This document shows, one piece after another, positions 44,365-55,437 of a DNA stretch of 64,000 nucleotides. The notes under the pieces are model-generated. The model was given only the letters and a program-made list of their open reading frames with translations. It was not told the DNA's origin and ran no database searches. How positions within the stretch are numbered: position 1 is the first letter of the stretch; each line of letters starts with the position of its first letter. The stretch is from Pseudo-nitzschia pungens (Eukaryota; Bacillariophyta; Bacillariophyceae; Bacillariales; Bacillariaceae), in NCBI GenBank assembly GCA_037355855.1, contig CM074760.1, positions 6,998,501-7,062,500 on the forward strand, written 5' to 3'. The translations under genes were made by a program, and so were the position numbers.

Positions 44365-45711
44365 GGTTGCTTTTTTGAGTTTCGGTGCGATGCAATGTGG
44401 AAGCTGGGTTGGGTGTCGTTCGTTCTTTGCGAGGATTCGATTCGATTGTCGTTTTCGTTTTTATTAATTATGAGTGAGGCCGGATTCGTTGCTCGATTCT
44501 ACCGTACCACTCGCGGTTCCTTTTGGGTTGCGATGATGATTCTTTCGAACGGCGATGTCGAGAAAAGACGAGCAGTTCCACCTGTACCGTACGGCAGTTC
44601 CTTTAGTGACGGCTGACCCCAGAGACCGGAATCAATCCCCATAGAACACGGAGGTTTTTCAGGTCTCTCTGTCTTTCGCTGCAAGAAAGTCGAGCGGAAT
44701 CAATTGACAAGCAGTCCACCAATGCTGAGCAATGAATTGTTGTGATACTCTCCTTCTTGACACCGCTTGTTTCTAAATAGTCCCGGAGTCTAATCCCGGT
44801 CGTTGCACGTTGCTGGGTTCGGTCCGGTGTCCGATCCTACCGTACCGTACGAATGAATCACTACTACTCTCCAACTGATCGAAACTCGTGTCGATGTTGT
44901 TTGTGTAGGCTTGTGAAAGTTCCCGGTCTCCTGCCTTGCTCGTGCTCTGGAATGAATCGGAGTAATTTATAGATGATGGACCGAGGGTTGACAGAATTGC
45001 TCCACGCAACCAACGTAAGCGTCAAGCTCCGCACCTTTGTTGTAAAATTCAAAACAATCAGGTCTTGTTCTTGGAGTTTACGGGGACTGGCGTTGGAACG
45101 CGACGAAAGGGAGGACACGAAAACGAGAATCGCCGCGGGACGCTCCAGCAAGCGGGAGAGTGTCAATTATTCCGAAGAATCAATCGGGAGAGAACACAAA
45201 AACTAGCGAGCGAGCGACCGCGGTGGGAATGGCCTATTGGACGACCACCAGTTGCAAGTGCACTGCTGCTGTTTTTCCAATCTTGTAAAATTCCTTCCTT
45301 GGTGGCGCGCCGTGATGGGATTGTGTTTTTCCAGTCGAATGACAGACGAAAACGAAACAGTTCTTCCGAACAGATGTCGGAACCTTAGCCGGTTTGTGGG
45401 TTCAAGTGCGGGAATGAAACGAAACTTTGTCATTCGTAAGGTAAGATTACGGTAATTACTTCGCTGATGCCCTTTTCTGTGTTGTGACGAGACCAACAAT
45501 AAAGTATGAATTAGTCTTTTTAGAAAGAAAGAAGGAAGGAAGGAAGGAATGGCACCCAGCGGAGTTCAGTTGCCTTCGCTCACTCAATCCATCGATCCAT
45601 CGATAACTCCCGACCGGAACACGGAACGCGAATACCCGATCGTTGTACCGTAATTACCGTGGTCCCAACTCCAAAGTAAGGTACTAACATACTCGTAATC
45701 ACGCATTCGCC
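44365..45711. other. Intergenic region, divergent promoters
   Basis: About 1.35 kb between the RING gene (-) and the small coiled-coil gene (+). No gene supported. A GGAA run lies at 45524-45548, and a GTAAGGTAAGATTACGGTAA variant of the dispersed motif lies around 45436-45456. Confidence 0.4.
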
Positions 45712-46017
45712 ATGGAGGGAAAGATTGCCAAGCTCCGGGTCGCCACGGACGAGGCCGCGTTGCAGCTCGGCGTCGCCAAGCAAACGCTCGATGCGGCCGA
45801 GGCCGAGCTGTCCAAGGCCAAGGACAAGTACCGCGCACTCAGTGCGCAGCTGCGGGAATCGGGAGACGACCTGCGGGTCAACGACACGGAACTCCCGGAG
45901 CTCATCGAGACGCACATGCGAGCCAAAAATGTGTACGAAACGGTGGCTGCGAGATACGCGACCAACAAACGGTATCTGGACATGATGATACGGAAACGTG
46001 ACGACAGCAACGGATAG
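45712..46017 (+). CDS. Small coiled-coil protein of unknown function
   Basis: 101 residues from an ATG in GCCATGG context. Heptad-like helices run along nearly the whole length (KIAKLRVATDEAALQLGVAK, AEAELSKAKDKYRAL, ELIETHMRAKNVYETVAAR). It has no Cys, no signal peptide and no membrane helix. GC content and third-position bias are like the neighbouring genes, which supports real coding. I do not recognise the family; a subunit of a coiled-coil complex is only a guess. Confidence 0.65.
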   Translation: MEGKIAKLRVATDEAALQLGVAKQTLDAAEAELSKAKDKYRALSAQLRESGDDLRVNDTELPELIETHMRAKNVYETVAARYATNKRYLDMMIRKRDDSNG

Positions 46018-46441
46018 AAATACAGGTAACTTACTACGACGGGGTAAAATTAGAAAAAAAATCACAATGCTTCGCTTTTTAATTGAGCAGTCGTGACTAC
46101 AAGTTCACGTCTTGGATATAGTGGGAAACAATTTTACGGTGGGCATCTCATTTCTTGGTGGGAAAATCCAAATTAATGGAATACCGTAGGTGCACATAAA
46201 ATCGTTGCTTCCCAACGACATTGTATCCCGTCACTGGATTTCTTCAAAATTTGGAACAATGCGGTTGTCTGTGGAAAACTGGTGCTGGGCAGAAAGTTCG
46301 ATTGATTTTGCCGGTGGACCTTTTCTTCGCCACAAGTGAGCGGACGGACCCAAGTTCGGATATCATTCTCGCGGTTTACAACCCTCGTCGTCGCGAACAG
46401 CGTACGAATGGGTTTCGATTTTGCAGAGAGCGATGCAAGCG
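46018..46441. other. Convergent 3' spacer
   Basis: 424 bp between two stop codons; no gene supported. Confidence 0.4.
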
Positions 46442-47548
46442 TCAGTCGATTGCAACGACCTCGCCGTTTGCTGCAGCCCGATCAAATCGTTGTTGTATCA
46501 CCTGTGCACAGGTCAGGGTTTCACCCACCGAAATCTCGTCGTCATCGTCGTCTCCGCTCTCATCGGTCCCCTCTGGTCCGCGAAGATTGGCCAAAGCCTG
46601 TGCTGCTACAGCTGCACCAGTGTCGTTGAAACCCCCGTCGTTTTCGTCTTCACCTTCGTCAGAAGAATCGTCGGAATCGTCGATTTCTATAATTTCGACG
46701 GGTTCGTTACTTCGACCGGACGAATTTGACCTCGCACGCAATCTGTCACGCCAATGTTCGTTTCTGGTTTCTATGCTTGGCGTAGGAGCTTGATATCCTT
46801 TTTCTTCCACGAACCTGCGAATAACATGCAGCAGTTGCAGCTCTCGATCTCGGTAGGGGAACGAAGATTGGTCGGATCCTAGGATCCTGTAGAGTTCGCT
46901 TTTGTTTTGTGGAAGCGCAATCACCAAGTTAGAGATGCCGTCTCTGCCAATGAGCCCCCAATTTTCAATCAATTCGTTTGTCAGGTGTGTCCGACGTATG
47001 ACAATCATGTTTCGCAACAACTTTTGTTGCTCCTGCGGGGTCATGTGAGAAAAGGTTGGCATAGTCTTGCGAATATGCTGCGGACAACATCGCAGGTGAT
47101 AGTAGCGATAGCTTGGTGCCGCAGATGGACGTGCAGACGACCACTCTGAAGCAACCCCGACTCGATGTTCCCCTTTCTCTATTATCCGGTCGCAAACCCG
47201 GCACTTTGCCCTTGCGTTTGGCGAAGCCTCCACCTTGCATCGGTGGTTGAGCTGGGATTCGGCGACTGTACTCTGTCTGCTAGCGCTTGACGGGAACGAA
47301 TTGGAGGTTCTTGCGGTGTTCACTGGTCTACCCGCAGTGGACCTCTTGCTCGTCTCTATCGAACGAGTAGTAGTTGTCCTCGCTTTCGAAGTGGATCGCA
47401 CTGCCTTGCGTTTTGTGGTCCTCTTGTTCACTTTTCTCTTAGTCGTGTTTGATTTTCGTGCAGCAGACGTATTCTTTGCCTGTTTGCTCCTTGCTAGCTC
47501 CCTCGCTTCGACCATAGCAAGCCTTCTTTTCAAGCTTGCAGGCACCAT
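46442..47548 (-). CDS. PARP-type zinc-finger protein with HRDC-like segment
   Basis: 368 residues from ATG 47548. Residues 1-80 are Lys/Arg/Ser/Thr-rich, like a DNA-binding or nuclear-import tail. A zinc finger of the PARP type follows: C116xxC119, IIEKGEHRVG, then YYHLRC with H151 and C154; this class senses DNA breaks. Residues about 205-248 (ISNLVIALPQNKSELYRILG, then RELQLLHVIRRFVEE) resemble the second half of an HRDC domain, a nucleic-acid binding module. The C-terminus is acidic with a VEIIEIDDSDDSSDE stretch, which could also act as a SUMO-interacting motif. No PARP catalytic domain is present. A role in DNA repair or chromatin is inferred from the modules only. Confidence 0.65.
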   Translation of the reverse strand: MVPASLKRRLAMVEARELARSKQAKNTSAARKSNTTKRKVNKRTTKRKAVRSTSKARTTTTRSIETSKRSTAGRPVNTARTSNSFPSSASRQSTVAESQLNHRCKVEASPNARAKCRVCDRIIEKGEHRVGVASEWSSARPSAAPSYRYYHLRCCPQHIRKTMPTFSHMTPQEQQKLLRNMIVIRRTHLTNELIENWGLIGRDGISNLVIALPQNKSELYRILGSDQSSFPYRDRELQLLHVIRRFVEEKGYQAPTPSIETRNEHWRDRLRARSNSSGRSNEPVEIIEIDDSDDSSDEGEDENDGGFNDTGAAVAAQALANLRGPEGTDESGDDDDDEISVGETLTCAQVIQQRFDRAAANGEVVAID

Positions 47549-49576
47549 AATATTCTCGGTTCGTTGAAGTTATATTGTTGCGTATCCTTCGTGAATGACG
47601 ATGTCGTACGAAATGTTTCTTCTTCCGACTGCGAGAAAGCTCGGAAAGGAGCTGTGGCTAGTGTTTGGATGTTTCTGTTTCGTTTGATTCATGCTTTAAT
47701 CTTACTTCCTGTATTAAGAATCTGAATCAATCTCTCCTTGCTTCCGTTAAAATGGCGAGAAAAACGAAAACGAACAGATTGCAAATTCAAAAGTAAGCCT
47801 TAGAAGAGCAAAAAAAAATTATTTATGGCTTCCCGTACAACCCTACCATTTTACGAAGTACAAGTAGTAACCTTACTCATTGAGATACTATTATTTTTGT
47901 TTCAACAAAAAAATGAGTCATTAACCGTTAATCGAAACCGTGAGGTAGTTACGTTTTGTCCCCTCCAGTAGTAAAATCAACTGAAGGAAACACGAGTAAT
48001 GGTGGGTTCTTAGTTCTTACAGTAATCTTACCATTCAATACTACCTTCTTTTTGAGAATGATTCCTCTAGAGAGACAGGAGGAAAACGGAACGTCATGTC
48101 TTGGGGTTAGAAGATGTCGCAATAAACATTAGTATCTTGAGAGTGCCAAATTAAGTGTATAGTATCATCCTTTGGGGTCATCAAGATGTTTTCAACTGCA
48201 TGCCTCCTTGTTCCTACCGTAGTAAACTTGGTGGATCAGCAGGCACTGCTTGGGTAAGAACTTGGCAGACCTCAGTAACATGTATTTCTTGTTTTGGTGT
48301 CTGGTGGAAGCGCGTTTTTGCTTTCTCCTGTTGATGTCCAAAACATTTGCTCAATCCGTGGTTTCCAAGTCTGATACTGAACAACATGTTGTATTTTTAC
48401 TGGACTGACCCGCCAAGCCTCCTTTGTACTTTGAAAGTGTTTAATTGATCAGCAACTTTTGGATTACTCATACGAGTACTACTACTATTTACAGCAATTG
48501 AAAAAGGATCAAATCTAACAGTAAACTTATCTCTGTGTCTCCAAACCCGATGAATCGAATCAATGTACGAGTAAGGTTATCTTTATTTTTTGTTGAAAAA
48601 GCAATGGTCGAAGAGCGATCGGATTTGATTGGCTCGAGTTGTTCCAAATCGTCATCCAATCAAAAAAATCAGTTACGTTGTACGTAAGGTTTACCGGTAT
48701 GTATGTTTACTTCGTATTCTGTACTCTCCAAGCCAGTATGTGGCTCTGAGCCACGACACTGTGATTGGTGATTTGATGTCCTTCGTTGATACTACGTACA
48801 AGTATTTAACAAGACTCAAACAATCGTTCCCGTACGGAAAGAATGGTGATTGAACTCAGTCGCGCTGTAATTTTTTCATTCCTATTTTTCGTCACATACA
48901 GTACGTACATGTATGTTACTACCGTTGGATAGACGTACGTACGGATACCGTTAGAAAACTACGAGTATTTCATGTGCATGGTGTGGTGCGGTTATCCAAT
49001 TTCAATTTTAATACGTCGTTCTCCGATTGATGTCTTCGCCTCGTTTATGTTATGTATGTGCCACCGACAATTCAAAAACTCTTTTCTCAACTCCTATCCC
49101 GTGGAGGAAGCACCTGCACCTCTTTTGTTCTCATCGAGAGTAACGGTACTTACGTCGGTTAGAGTAACATACGGCTATTAGAATCCCTCAGCCGGTAGTT
49201 CGAAAGGTAGTGCACCACCATTATTAAAATCAAATACGCATCTTTTCCATTCCACGGGGTGAAAGTTGCGTCTCTCGTTCGCTCGGAAGAGTAAGGTTAC
49301 GACGTTTGGTTGATGAGCATTGGACGAAGAGGAATACAAAACAAACGCGCCGAAATTTTCACGTCCATTCTAGTACTTTTTCTACGACGATAAATTTAAC
49401 ACGACCGCGCGCAACGCAACAAAAAGTGACATTAAATAGGTAAACAAACTCGTTTGAGATTCTTGTTTCGTTGTCGGCATCCTTTTCATCAAACGGCACG
49501 AGACGCCAGAACAAAGAGGCTCTTTATCCAGTTGAGAGTACGCCGCACAAGCGCCGACGCTAATAATCTTGACACG
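47549..49576. other. Divergent promoter region
   Basis: About 2 kb between the zinc-finger gene (-) and the kinase gene (+). It contains TACGAAGTA at 47852-47860, GTAACCTTA at 47867-47875, TACTTCGTA at 48708-48716 and TAAGGTTAC at 49292-49300. No gene supported; a 74-codon ORF at 48629 is unrecognised. Confidence 0.45.
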
Positions 49577-52500
49577 ATGACGGACGCCTCTGCGACTGGA
49601 AGAAGCAACCCCGGACAACAAAGATTCACACAACACCAACACCAGCGCATGACCTCGAGTGTCCCTAGGAATAGCTATCGCTCGCCATCGCCATTTGCCA
49701 GCGCGTTGAAGACCCCTATGAAGGGCTGCAGCATCATGAGAACAAGAAGTTTAGACGATCACCACCATCAGGATCAGCACAAATCAAACAATCACCATCC
49801 TCCGTTGTCACAAGAAGACATTGATATGGTTGGGAATAGCTTCTTTGAGGGAGGATCGGCGTCTTCTTGTTGCAATGATGAGAAAGACGAAGGAACTACG
49901 GTAGCAACTGCTTTGCACTCTTCATTCGATGTATCTCTGCTGAGAGGTGGCGGCGGAGGGAGCTGCAGTAGCGGTGACATCACACTGTTTGAAAATGGAC
50001 TCGATGAAGACGAAGGAGACAGCGAAGTTATATTGGAAGCGAGGAACACGTCTTTTGACCAAGGAGACTTAGCAGCGTCGGTTACTGATGATCGAGATCA
50101 TCATCATTATTACCAGCTTCGAAAACCGAGACCACTGTCAGCGAAAGAGGTGAGCTACATCGATCTGAAGCCGCCAGCTACCATCCGGAAAACAAAGCTT
50201 TCGTCAAAAAGCAGAAACGATAGGCGGAAGAGCAGCGACACTGCGGCTACGGCCACAACGATCGGAACCTCGATGTCAACCGGATCGCTTTTGACATCAT
50301 TATCGAAGACTCCAGCCCGAACTCCTGGAAGACCATTGAGGCACTCGAACGGAAATTTTACAAACGTAAGGACGCCCGGAAAATCAGCCGGTTTGCACAA
50401 AAGTCCAGCTCCCTCTTCAACAGCCAAGAGACGCCGAGATCTTTTGGCCCATCCCGCTCGACAATCACCGATGAGGCGAGTTGGGATCTTATCCCCCTCT
50501 TCCAGCGCTCCTGTCATTGCAAATACTCCGTTTGGTATACAGCAAACAGCAACCTCAGCTGATAAGGGCAACTCAGGGGAGAAAAGCTATTGCTTATCAT
50601 CTCAAACGCCAATACATCAAAACTTATCGAGCGATGCGCACGGCTCCTTTTTGAAGAAGTTGCCCTATCACATGGGAACAACACCGGCGACAACTCTCGA
50701 AACAACCTTTGAAGCCGATGGGGACAGTGTTGATACTAATTCTCCAGCGCGATTCCGTTTTACTTCATTCCCTGCATCTTTGCCTAGAGTCCACCACGCG
50801 AGTCATTACCCTCGAACAACTCCACCAGTATGTCCTGGATCGGTTCGCAAACGGATGTCCTTTGACACTGAGGAGGATGTTGTGATTTCAGACAACGCCA
50901 AAAAGTCAGGAGATAGGGGATATGAAGACGACGACGATCCAGTGGGACTGAACTACTCAGTTCACGATGCTGCCAACAATTCCAAAGACGATGATGGGAC
51001 ACAAAACACAAGTCTTAGCAGTTTGTCGGTGGAGGGCGGTCATCACCAACACCAACCCCATCTTCCCCATCAACACCCACCTCATTTTGCATCAGTGCCG
51101 ATGAAAAATTTGTTGCTCTTCCCCGGAGAGCGAGATGACGAGAATCGTCAAAATGATCCCAACAACAATTTATTTGGTTATAGCGACGACGAAGAAGACG
51201 ATCTAGGTTCTAATTTCGCTGGTGAAGGCATTGCAGCCGTTGCTTCCCCTGACCAGGAGGGAGCTGTGAGAAGGACTCGATTGAATTTTAATGTGTTTTT
51301 GAGTCCTCTGAACGACAAGAAGAATTCCAACAGCTCGGAAGAAAATGACTTTGGTAGCGGCAGACCAATGGATTTGATTCGAAATGTTGATTTGTCCCGG
51401 CCCTATGAAGCACAAAATAGAACCAGCAGTTTTCCTTCTACGCTGTCTTCTCATACACACATCAACGCATCAACACACACAAATGAAGAGCATCTCATCG
51501 ACGGACCGTCTTCCTCATCGATGAGTCCACCGAGGACAGTAGTAAAGAACAACAATAGCAGCAACAACCTTCCAAAAACACCACGGGAGGTTCACTTGCA
51601 CTTTCCTCTCGAATCAGAATGTTCGCCAATTCTGGGTGGACCGAAGCATGACTTTGTTGAGGGCACAACATGTCCCAGAACAGTGATGATCAATCGTCAG
51701 CAGCTCGAAACTATATCGTCTGTTGCCAAAAACAGTATTTCCTCCTTCCTGCACTCAAAACAACTTTCACACCAAAAAGATGAGGGAGCGTCCTCAATAT
51801 CTTCATCTTCCGAGTCAACCACAACAACACAAAAGAGGCGTCTCCGCCCTATGCCCGACATGTCCGCTTTCGAGAACGTAAAAGGTACAAGCGCTCGGGC
51901 AGCCGACCGCTCCGTTGACGATAACACTACAGCAGGCGATAGCCGGGGTGTGGGATCTTTAACTCGACGAGAGCGGGCATGCCCACCCACCCCACAGCGT
52001 ACACCCGCTTGGGTGAACGAAGGAGCAGCTCACGCCATCTTTCCAGCCCGGAAACAAAACTCGCTCATCATGAACAAAGTGCTTCTTTCGTGCCCTTCGC
52101 AAGTATTGGAGGGGAGATGCTCTCTAGAGACATCCGTCCTAGATGAAGACAGCAAACAAAGCAGCAGAAATAATTCAATGTCAAGCAGTAGTGACTCCAT
52201 GTCTAATCCAAATGCAGATGATGACAAGCATCTTCCTGTAACATTAACACATGAAGATGACAGCATGGATATTGATGTCGACAAACTTGAGGATTCATTG
52301 CTGCCATGCCCACAGTCGACAGCTAGTGCCCATGATGATCGCAGGTTGACACATGATCAAATTGCTGCTCCTCCGAAACTGATGCGTCGGCTACCTTCAA
52401 ATCCAGATGCCAGTGCGGTAATTTCCTTTTCAGGAGATTTTGAAATTCTTGGCAGCCTGGGGAGTGGTGCGTTTGCTGACGTTTACAAGGTACGGCAGAA

Positions 52501-53611
52501 GAGTGACGATCATCTCTATGCGGTCAAGAGAAACCGAAGGCAATTTCGTGGGAAACGAGATCGTGATGTAGCTTTAGCTGAAGTCCAATCAATGCAGCGT
52601 CTTCAAAGTGTGTTTGCAACAAACAGCACCTCCAGAGAGAAGGACCATTCGGGTCATTCAAACATCAATTCATCCGAACACAAGAAAAACTGCTACAGTT
52701 TGTACCTTCTATTTTTCTACCGAGCATGGCAAGAAGATGGGTACTTCTACTCGCAAACCGAGTTATGTTGTCGAGACACTTGTCGCGAGTTGTTGGATTC
52801 CCTTCGCTTTCTCTGGAATTCTGCCAAGAAGAAATATCCGAGCCTTGTTAAGAAACTGCCCCCGCCTGTAGGCGTCGAAGCAGGCAGTCACCTAGATGCT
52901 TTCGGACGACTCGTACCCAATATGACGGTATGGAAGATTTGTCATGATATATCAGCTGGGTTGTCTCATATCCACTCTCACGGCATTGTACACCAAGACA
53001 TCAAACCCTCAAATATCTTTTTCGTGGTAAACGCTCGTTTTGGAGCAATGTGCAAGATAGGAGACTTTGGTCTGGCTGGAAGCATCGGGAGTTCAGGTGA
53101 CGGCCAAGAGGGTGACACGCGGTATATGCCACCAGAATTGTTGGCTTCCTCAACCAGGCACACGAGTTCCGATATTTTCAGTCTTGGACTGACTTTATAC
53201 GAAATTGCAACGGATGATCACATTGAGATGCCATCGGAAGGACCAAGATGGCATGAACTAAGATCTTGTGACGGACCAAAATTACCCGCGTGTCGTGGCA
53301 ATGACCTTCAGCGTCTTCTGCAATCCATGACGGATCCCAATGAAGGAAAGCGTCCCTCAGCCGATGCGATTTTAGAGAATGCAAACGTTAACCATGCGGG
53401 ACACAAGGTAGATACTTTCCTGCGAGATTACATCAGAGATGTCGAAAAATATGACAGACTAGAAGAAGAACGTCTTGCCATGGACCGAGCTGATGACCAA
53501 ACTCCGCGAAACGATCATCGATCTACTACAGTGAGAAGTCCGAGCTTGTCTATGCTTCTTCCGGGAGCACCCAGTCTCTTCTCACCGTCGGCCAAAGCTA
53601 TACATTCATAG
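49577..53611 (+). CDS. WEE1: Wee1-like protein kinase
   Basis: 1344 residues from the first ATG (49577); the frame is open upstream to about 49454 without an ATG. Residues 1 to about 950 are disordered and rich in Ser, His, Asp and Asn, with many SP and TP sites (KTPMKG, KTPARTPGRP). The kinase domain (about 953-1275) has the Gly loop GSLGSGAFADVYKV, Lys in YAVKRNRR followed by FRGKRDRDVALAEV, catalytic HQDIKPSNIF, DFG in IGDFGLAG, and the activation-loop signature EGDTRYMPPELL. FRGxxDR and EGDxRYMPxELL mark the Wee1/Myt1 group, which phosphorylates the inhibitory Tyr of cyclin-dependent kinase and delays mitosis. No membrane helix is seen after the kinase, favouring Wee1 over Myt1. The N-terminus is much longer than in animals. 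Confidence 0.85.
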   Translation: MTDASATGRSNPGQQRFTQHQHQRMTSSVPRNSYRSPSPFASALKTPMKGCSIMRTRSLDDHHHQDQHKSNNHHPPLSQEDIDMVGNSFFEGGSASSCCNDEKDEGTTVATALHSSFDVSLLRGGGGGSCSSGDITLFENGLDEDEGDSEVILEARNTSFDQGDLAASVTDDRDHHHYYQLRKPRPLSAKEVSYIDLKPPATIRKTKLSSKSRNDRRKSSDTAATATTIGTSMSTGSLLTSLSKTPARTPGRPLRHSNGNFTNVRTPGKSAGLHKSPAPSSTAKRRRDLLAHPARQSPMRRVGILSPSSSAPVIANTPFGIQQTATSADKGNSGEKSYCLSSQTPIHQNLSSDAHGSFLKKLPYHMGTTPATTLETTFEADGDSVDTNSPARFRFTSFPASLPRVHHASHYPRTTPPVCPGSVRKRMSFDTEEDVVISDNAKKSGDRGYEDDDDPVGLNYSVHDAANNSKDDDGTQNTSLSSLSVEGGHHQHQPHLPHQHPPHFASVPMKNLLLFPGERDDENRQNDPNNNLFGYSDDEEDDLGSNFAGEGIAAVASPDQEGAVRRTRLNFNVFLSPLNDKKNSNSSEENDFGSGRPMDLIRNVDLSRPYEAQNRTSSFPSTLSSHTHINASTHTNEEHLIDGPSSSSMSPPRTVVKNNNSSNNLPKTPREVHLHFPLESECSPILGGPKHDFVEGTTCPRTVMINRQQLETISSVAKNSISSFLHSKQLSHQKDEGASSISSSSESTTTTQKRRLRPMPDMSAFENVKGTSARAADRSVDDNTTAGDSRGVGSLTRRERACPPTPQRTPAWVNEGAAHAIFPARKQNSLIMNKVLLSCPSQVLEGRCSLETSVLDEDSKQSSRNNSMSSSSDSMSNPNADDDKHLPVTLTHEDDSMDIDVDKLEDSLLPCPQSTASAHDDRRLTHDQIAAPPKLMRRLPSNPDASAVISFSGDFEILGSLGSGAFADVYKVRQKSDDHLYAVKRNRRQFRGKRDRDVALAEVQSMQRLQSVFATNSTSREKDHSGHSNINSSEHKKNCYSLYLLFFYRAWQEDGYFYSQTELCCRDTCRELLDSLRFLWNSAKKKYPSLVKKLPPPVGVEAGSHLDAFGRLVPNMTVWKICHDISAGLSHIHSHGIVHQDIKPSNIFFVVNARFGAMCKIGDFGLAGSIGSSGDGQEGDTRYMPPELLASSTRHTSSDIFSLGLTLYEIATDDHIEMPSEGPRWHELRSCDGPKLPACRGNDLQRLLQSMTDPNEGKRPSADAILENANVNHAGHKVDTFLRDYIRDVEKYDRLEEERLAMDRADDQTPRNDHRSTTVRSPSLSMLLPGAPSLFSPSAKAIHS

Positions 53612-54177
53612 ACAATGCACAAAATTTATGATCATTCAGTACAGTTAGGGCTTACGTACAGAATGAAAAAGAAAAACAATAGAATCACGAGAACAAGATT
53701 TCCATCCGAACTTAACTGGGAAATTTTGCTTTTGGTAACGTAGTTCACAATAAACCAAGATTTACAAATATTAATAAATAATGATAGAAATACGAAGCAA
53801 TGCATAACACAATGAAACAATTGAGGTCAAAATACGCGTTACTGTGCGTTCGAAAATGTTCAAAGTTGGTCAGATTCAGAACTATCAAATCAAAGTGCTT
53901 TTCACAGTATTACAGTATTTCCTTGAAAGTGGAGAAAAATGGAAGTCAACAAGACATCTGTTTCACAGCCAACAAGATTCCAGAGAAGGAGTATGCCAAA
54001 ATTATTAATATACATTTGGAAGGAACCACCGCAGTTTCAAAATGATTAAGCTTTTGTGATTCCATTTATCATGTACGTGTAGGCAATGAAACTCTTATCA
54101 CTAGCATCAGTTTGACTCTCAATTCATATTCACAACTAAATGCTACAGTAGAAAAGTGTTGTATATGGGCTATCAAT
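53612..54177. other. Convergent 3' spacer
   Basis: 566 AT-rich bases; an 81-codon ORF at 53800 has no recognisable domain and is not supported. Confidence 0.4.
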
Positions 54178-55437
54178 TTAATTTACCCTCAACTTTACGA
54201 ATCGATCGTTCCCGAACATATCTTTGTGACTGCAATCAAAACGAACTCTTCGCTGTTCCGTAGACGATGCATCGTCACCACCGGTTTCGCCCCCCCGCCC
54301 CGGGAAGGACAGCAACTCTTCGATCATCTCTGGATGGGATGGATCGACCTCCATCCAGCACACGGCGTCGTTATTGCACCAGCCGGGAAGTTTTTCGATA
54401 ATGGTCCTGATGACGTCCATTCCGTCGGTTCCACCACACAATGCCTGGTCGCTCTCGAATTGCGTCACGTCGTCGGTCAGGGTGCCCATGTCGCTCCGGG
54501 GGATGTAGGGTGGATTGCTCACCACCACGTCGAAGGGCCGGTCGGGGGTGTAGTCGTTTGCCGAACACAGGGTCGCCCCGTAGCTACCGGAGCGATCCGT
54601 ACTACCGTCGTTCAGCACCTCCCGGGCATTCTCCAGGGAAGTATCGATCGCCACCGGCTCGATATCGATCGCCTCTACCGTCGAGTCCGGTACGAGTTTC
54701 GCCAGGGATATTCCAATCACACCCGTTCCGCAGCCAACATCCAATATGCGAAGGGGGGATTCGCTCGTCTTTGCTTCGTCGACGATCATCATCACCAATT
54801 CTTCCGTTTCGGGCCTCGGGCAGAGGAGGGGGCGCCGGATGGCGATTGTGTAATAGAGAAAATCCCATTTGCCGAGGACGTATTGGATGGGTTCGTGGGC
54901 CTCCCTTCGTGCCACCATTTCCTCCAGGTTCCGAGCCTGTTCGGCACTCAGTACGGTGGAGCGCAAGCTGTTGGGACCCGCCTGCAGATCCCGAATTCCT
55001 CTTTCCCACGGCAACCGAAGCGATGCTGCCGCCAAATACATGGCGGAATAATCGGGCTCGGTGACGTTTTTGGCCTCGAGTCGTCGGATGGATTCCTCTA
55101 TGGCTTTGTCGACGGTCCAACCGGGCAGTATCACCGAGCATTCGGTGTGGGCCGCTTCAGAATTGTCAATGAGAGCATCCTTGTCGTGGCTATTCGCATC
55201 TTGAAGCGTATCCAAGAGTCTCGACTGTGATCCGAATTGATGCCTCGTTCTTCCGAGCCTCCCCCCCATTGGTGACAACCGAGGATGGAATCCTGTCATT
55301 GCTCGCAGAATCCCTGCCTTGCCGGTTGTCAGTGCCATCGTTTTTGTCGCCATTCTTGTCGCTACGGAAATCGCTACGAGAACTATTGCGACGATGGAGG
55401 ACGAAAACAAGAGTATCGCTCGAGACCGCAGGATCAT
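54178..55437 (-). CDS. HEMK1: HemK/PrmC release-factor glutamine methyltransferase
   Basis: 419 residues from ATG 55437. A hydrophobic N-terminus (AILLFSSSIVAIVLVAI) and a basic region could target an organelle. The N-terminal helical domain includes YVLGKWDFLYY and CPRPETEELV (about 206-215), the PrmC hallmark. SAM motif I is ILDVGCGTGVIG (231-242), AIDIEP follows, and the catalytic NPPY (308-311) lies in VVVSNPPYIPRSD. PrmC-type enzymes methylate the Gln of the GGQ motif in class I release factors. An N-terminal signal would suit a mitochondrial or plastid release factor. The C-terminal end has an extra acidic or Gly-rich insertion (GRGGETGGDDASS) before the last strand. Confidence 0.92.
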   Translation of the reverse strand: MILRSRAILLFSSSIVAIVLVAISVATRMATKTMALTTGKAGILRAMTGFHPRLSPMGGRLGRTRHQFGSQSRLLDTLQDANSHDKDALIDNSEAAHTECSVILPGWTVDKAIEESIRRLEAKNVTEPDYSAMYLAAASLRLPWERGIRDLQAGPNSLRSTVLSAEQARNLEEMVARREAHEPIQYVLGKWDFLYYTIAIRRPLLCPRPETEELVMMIVDEAKTSESPLRILDVGCGTGVIGISLAKLVPDSTVEAIDIEPVAIDTSLENAREVLNDGSTDRSGSYGATLCSANDYTPDRPFDVVVSNPPYIPRSDMGTLTDDVTQFESDQALCGGTDGMDVIRTIIEKLPGWCNNDAVCWMEVDPSHPEMIEELLSFPGRGGETGGDDASSTEQRRVRFDCSHKDMFGNDRFVKLRVN

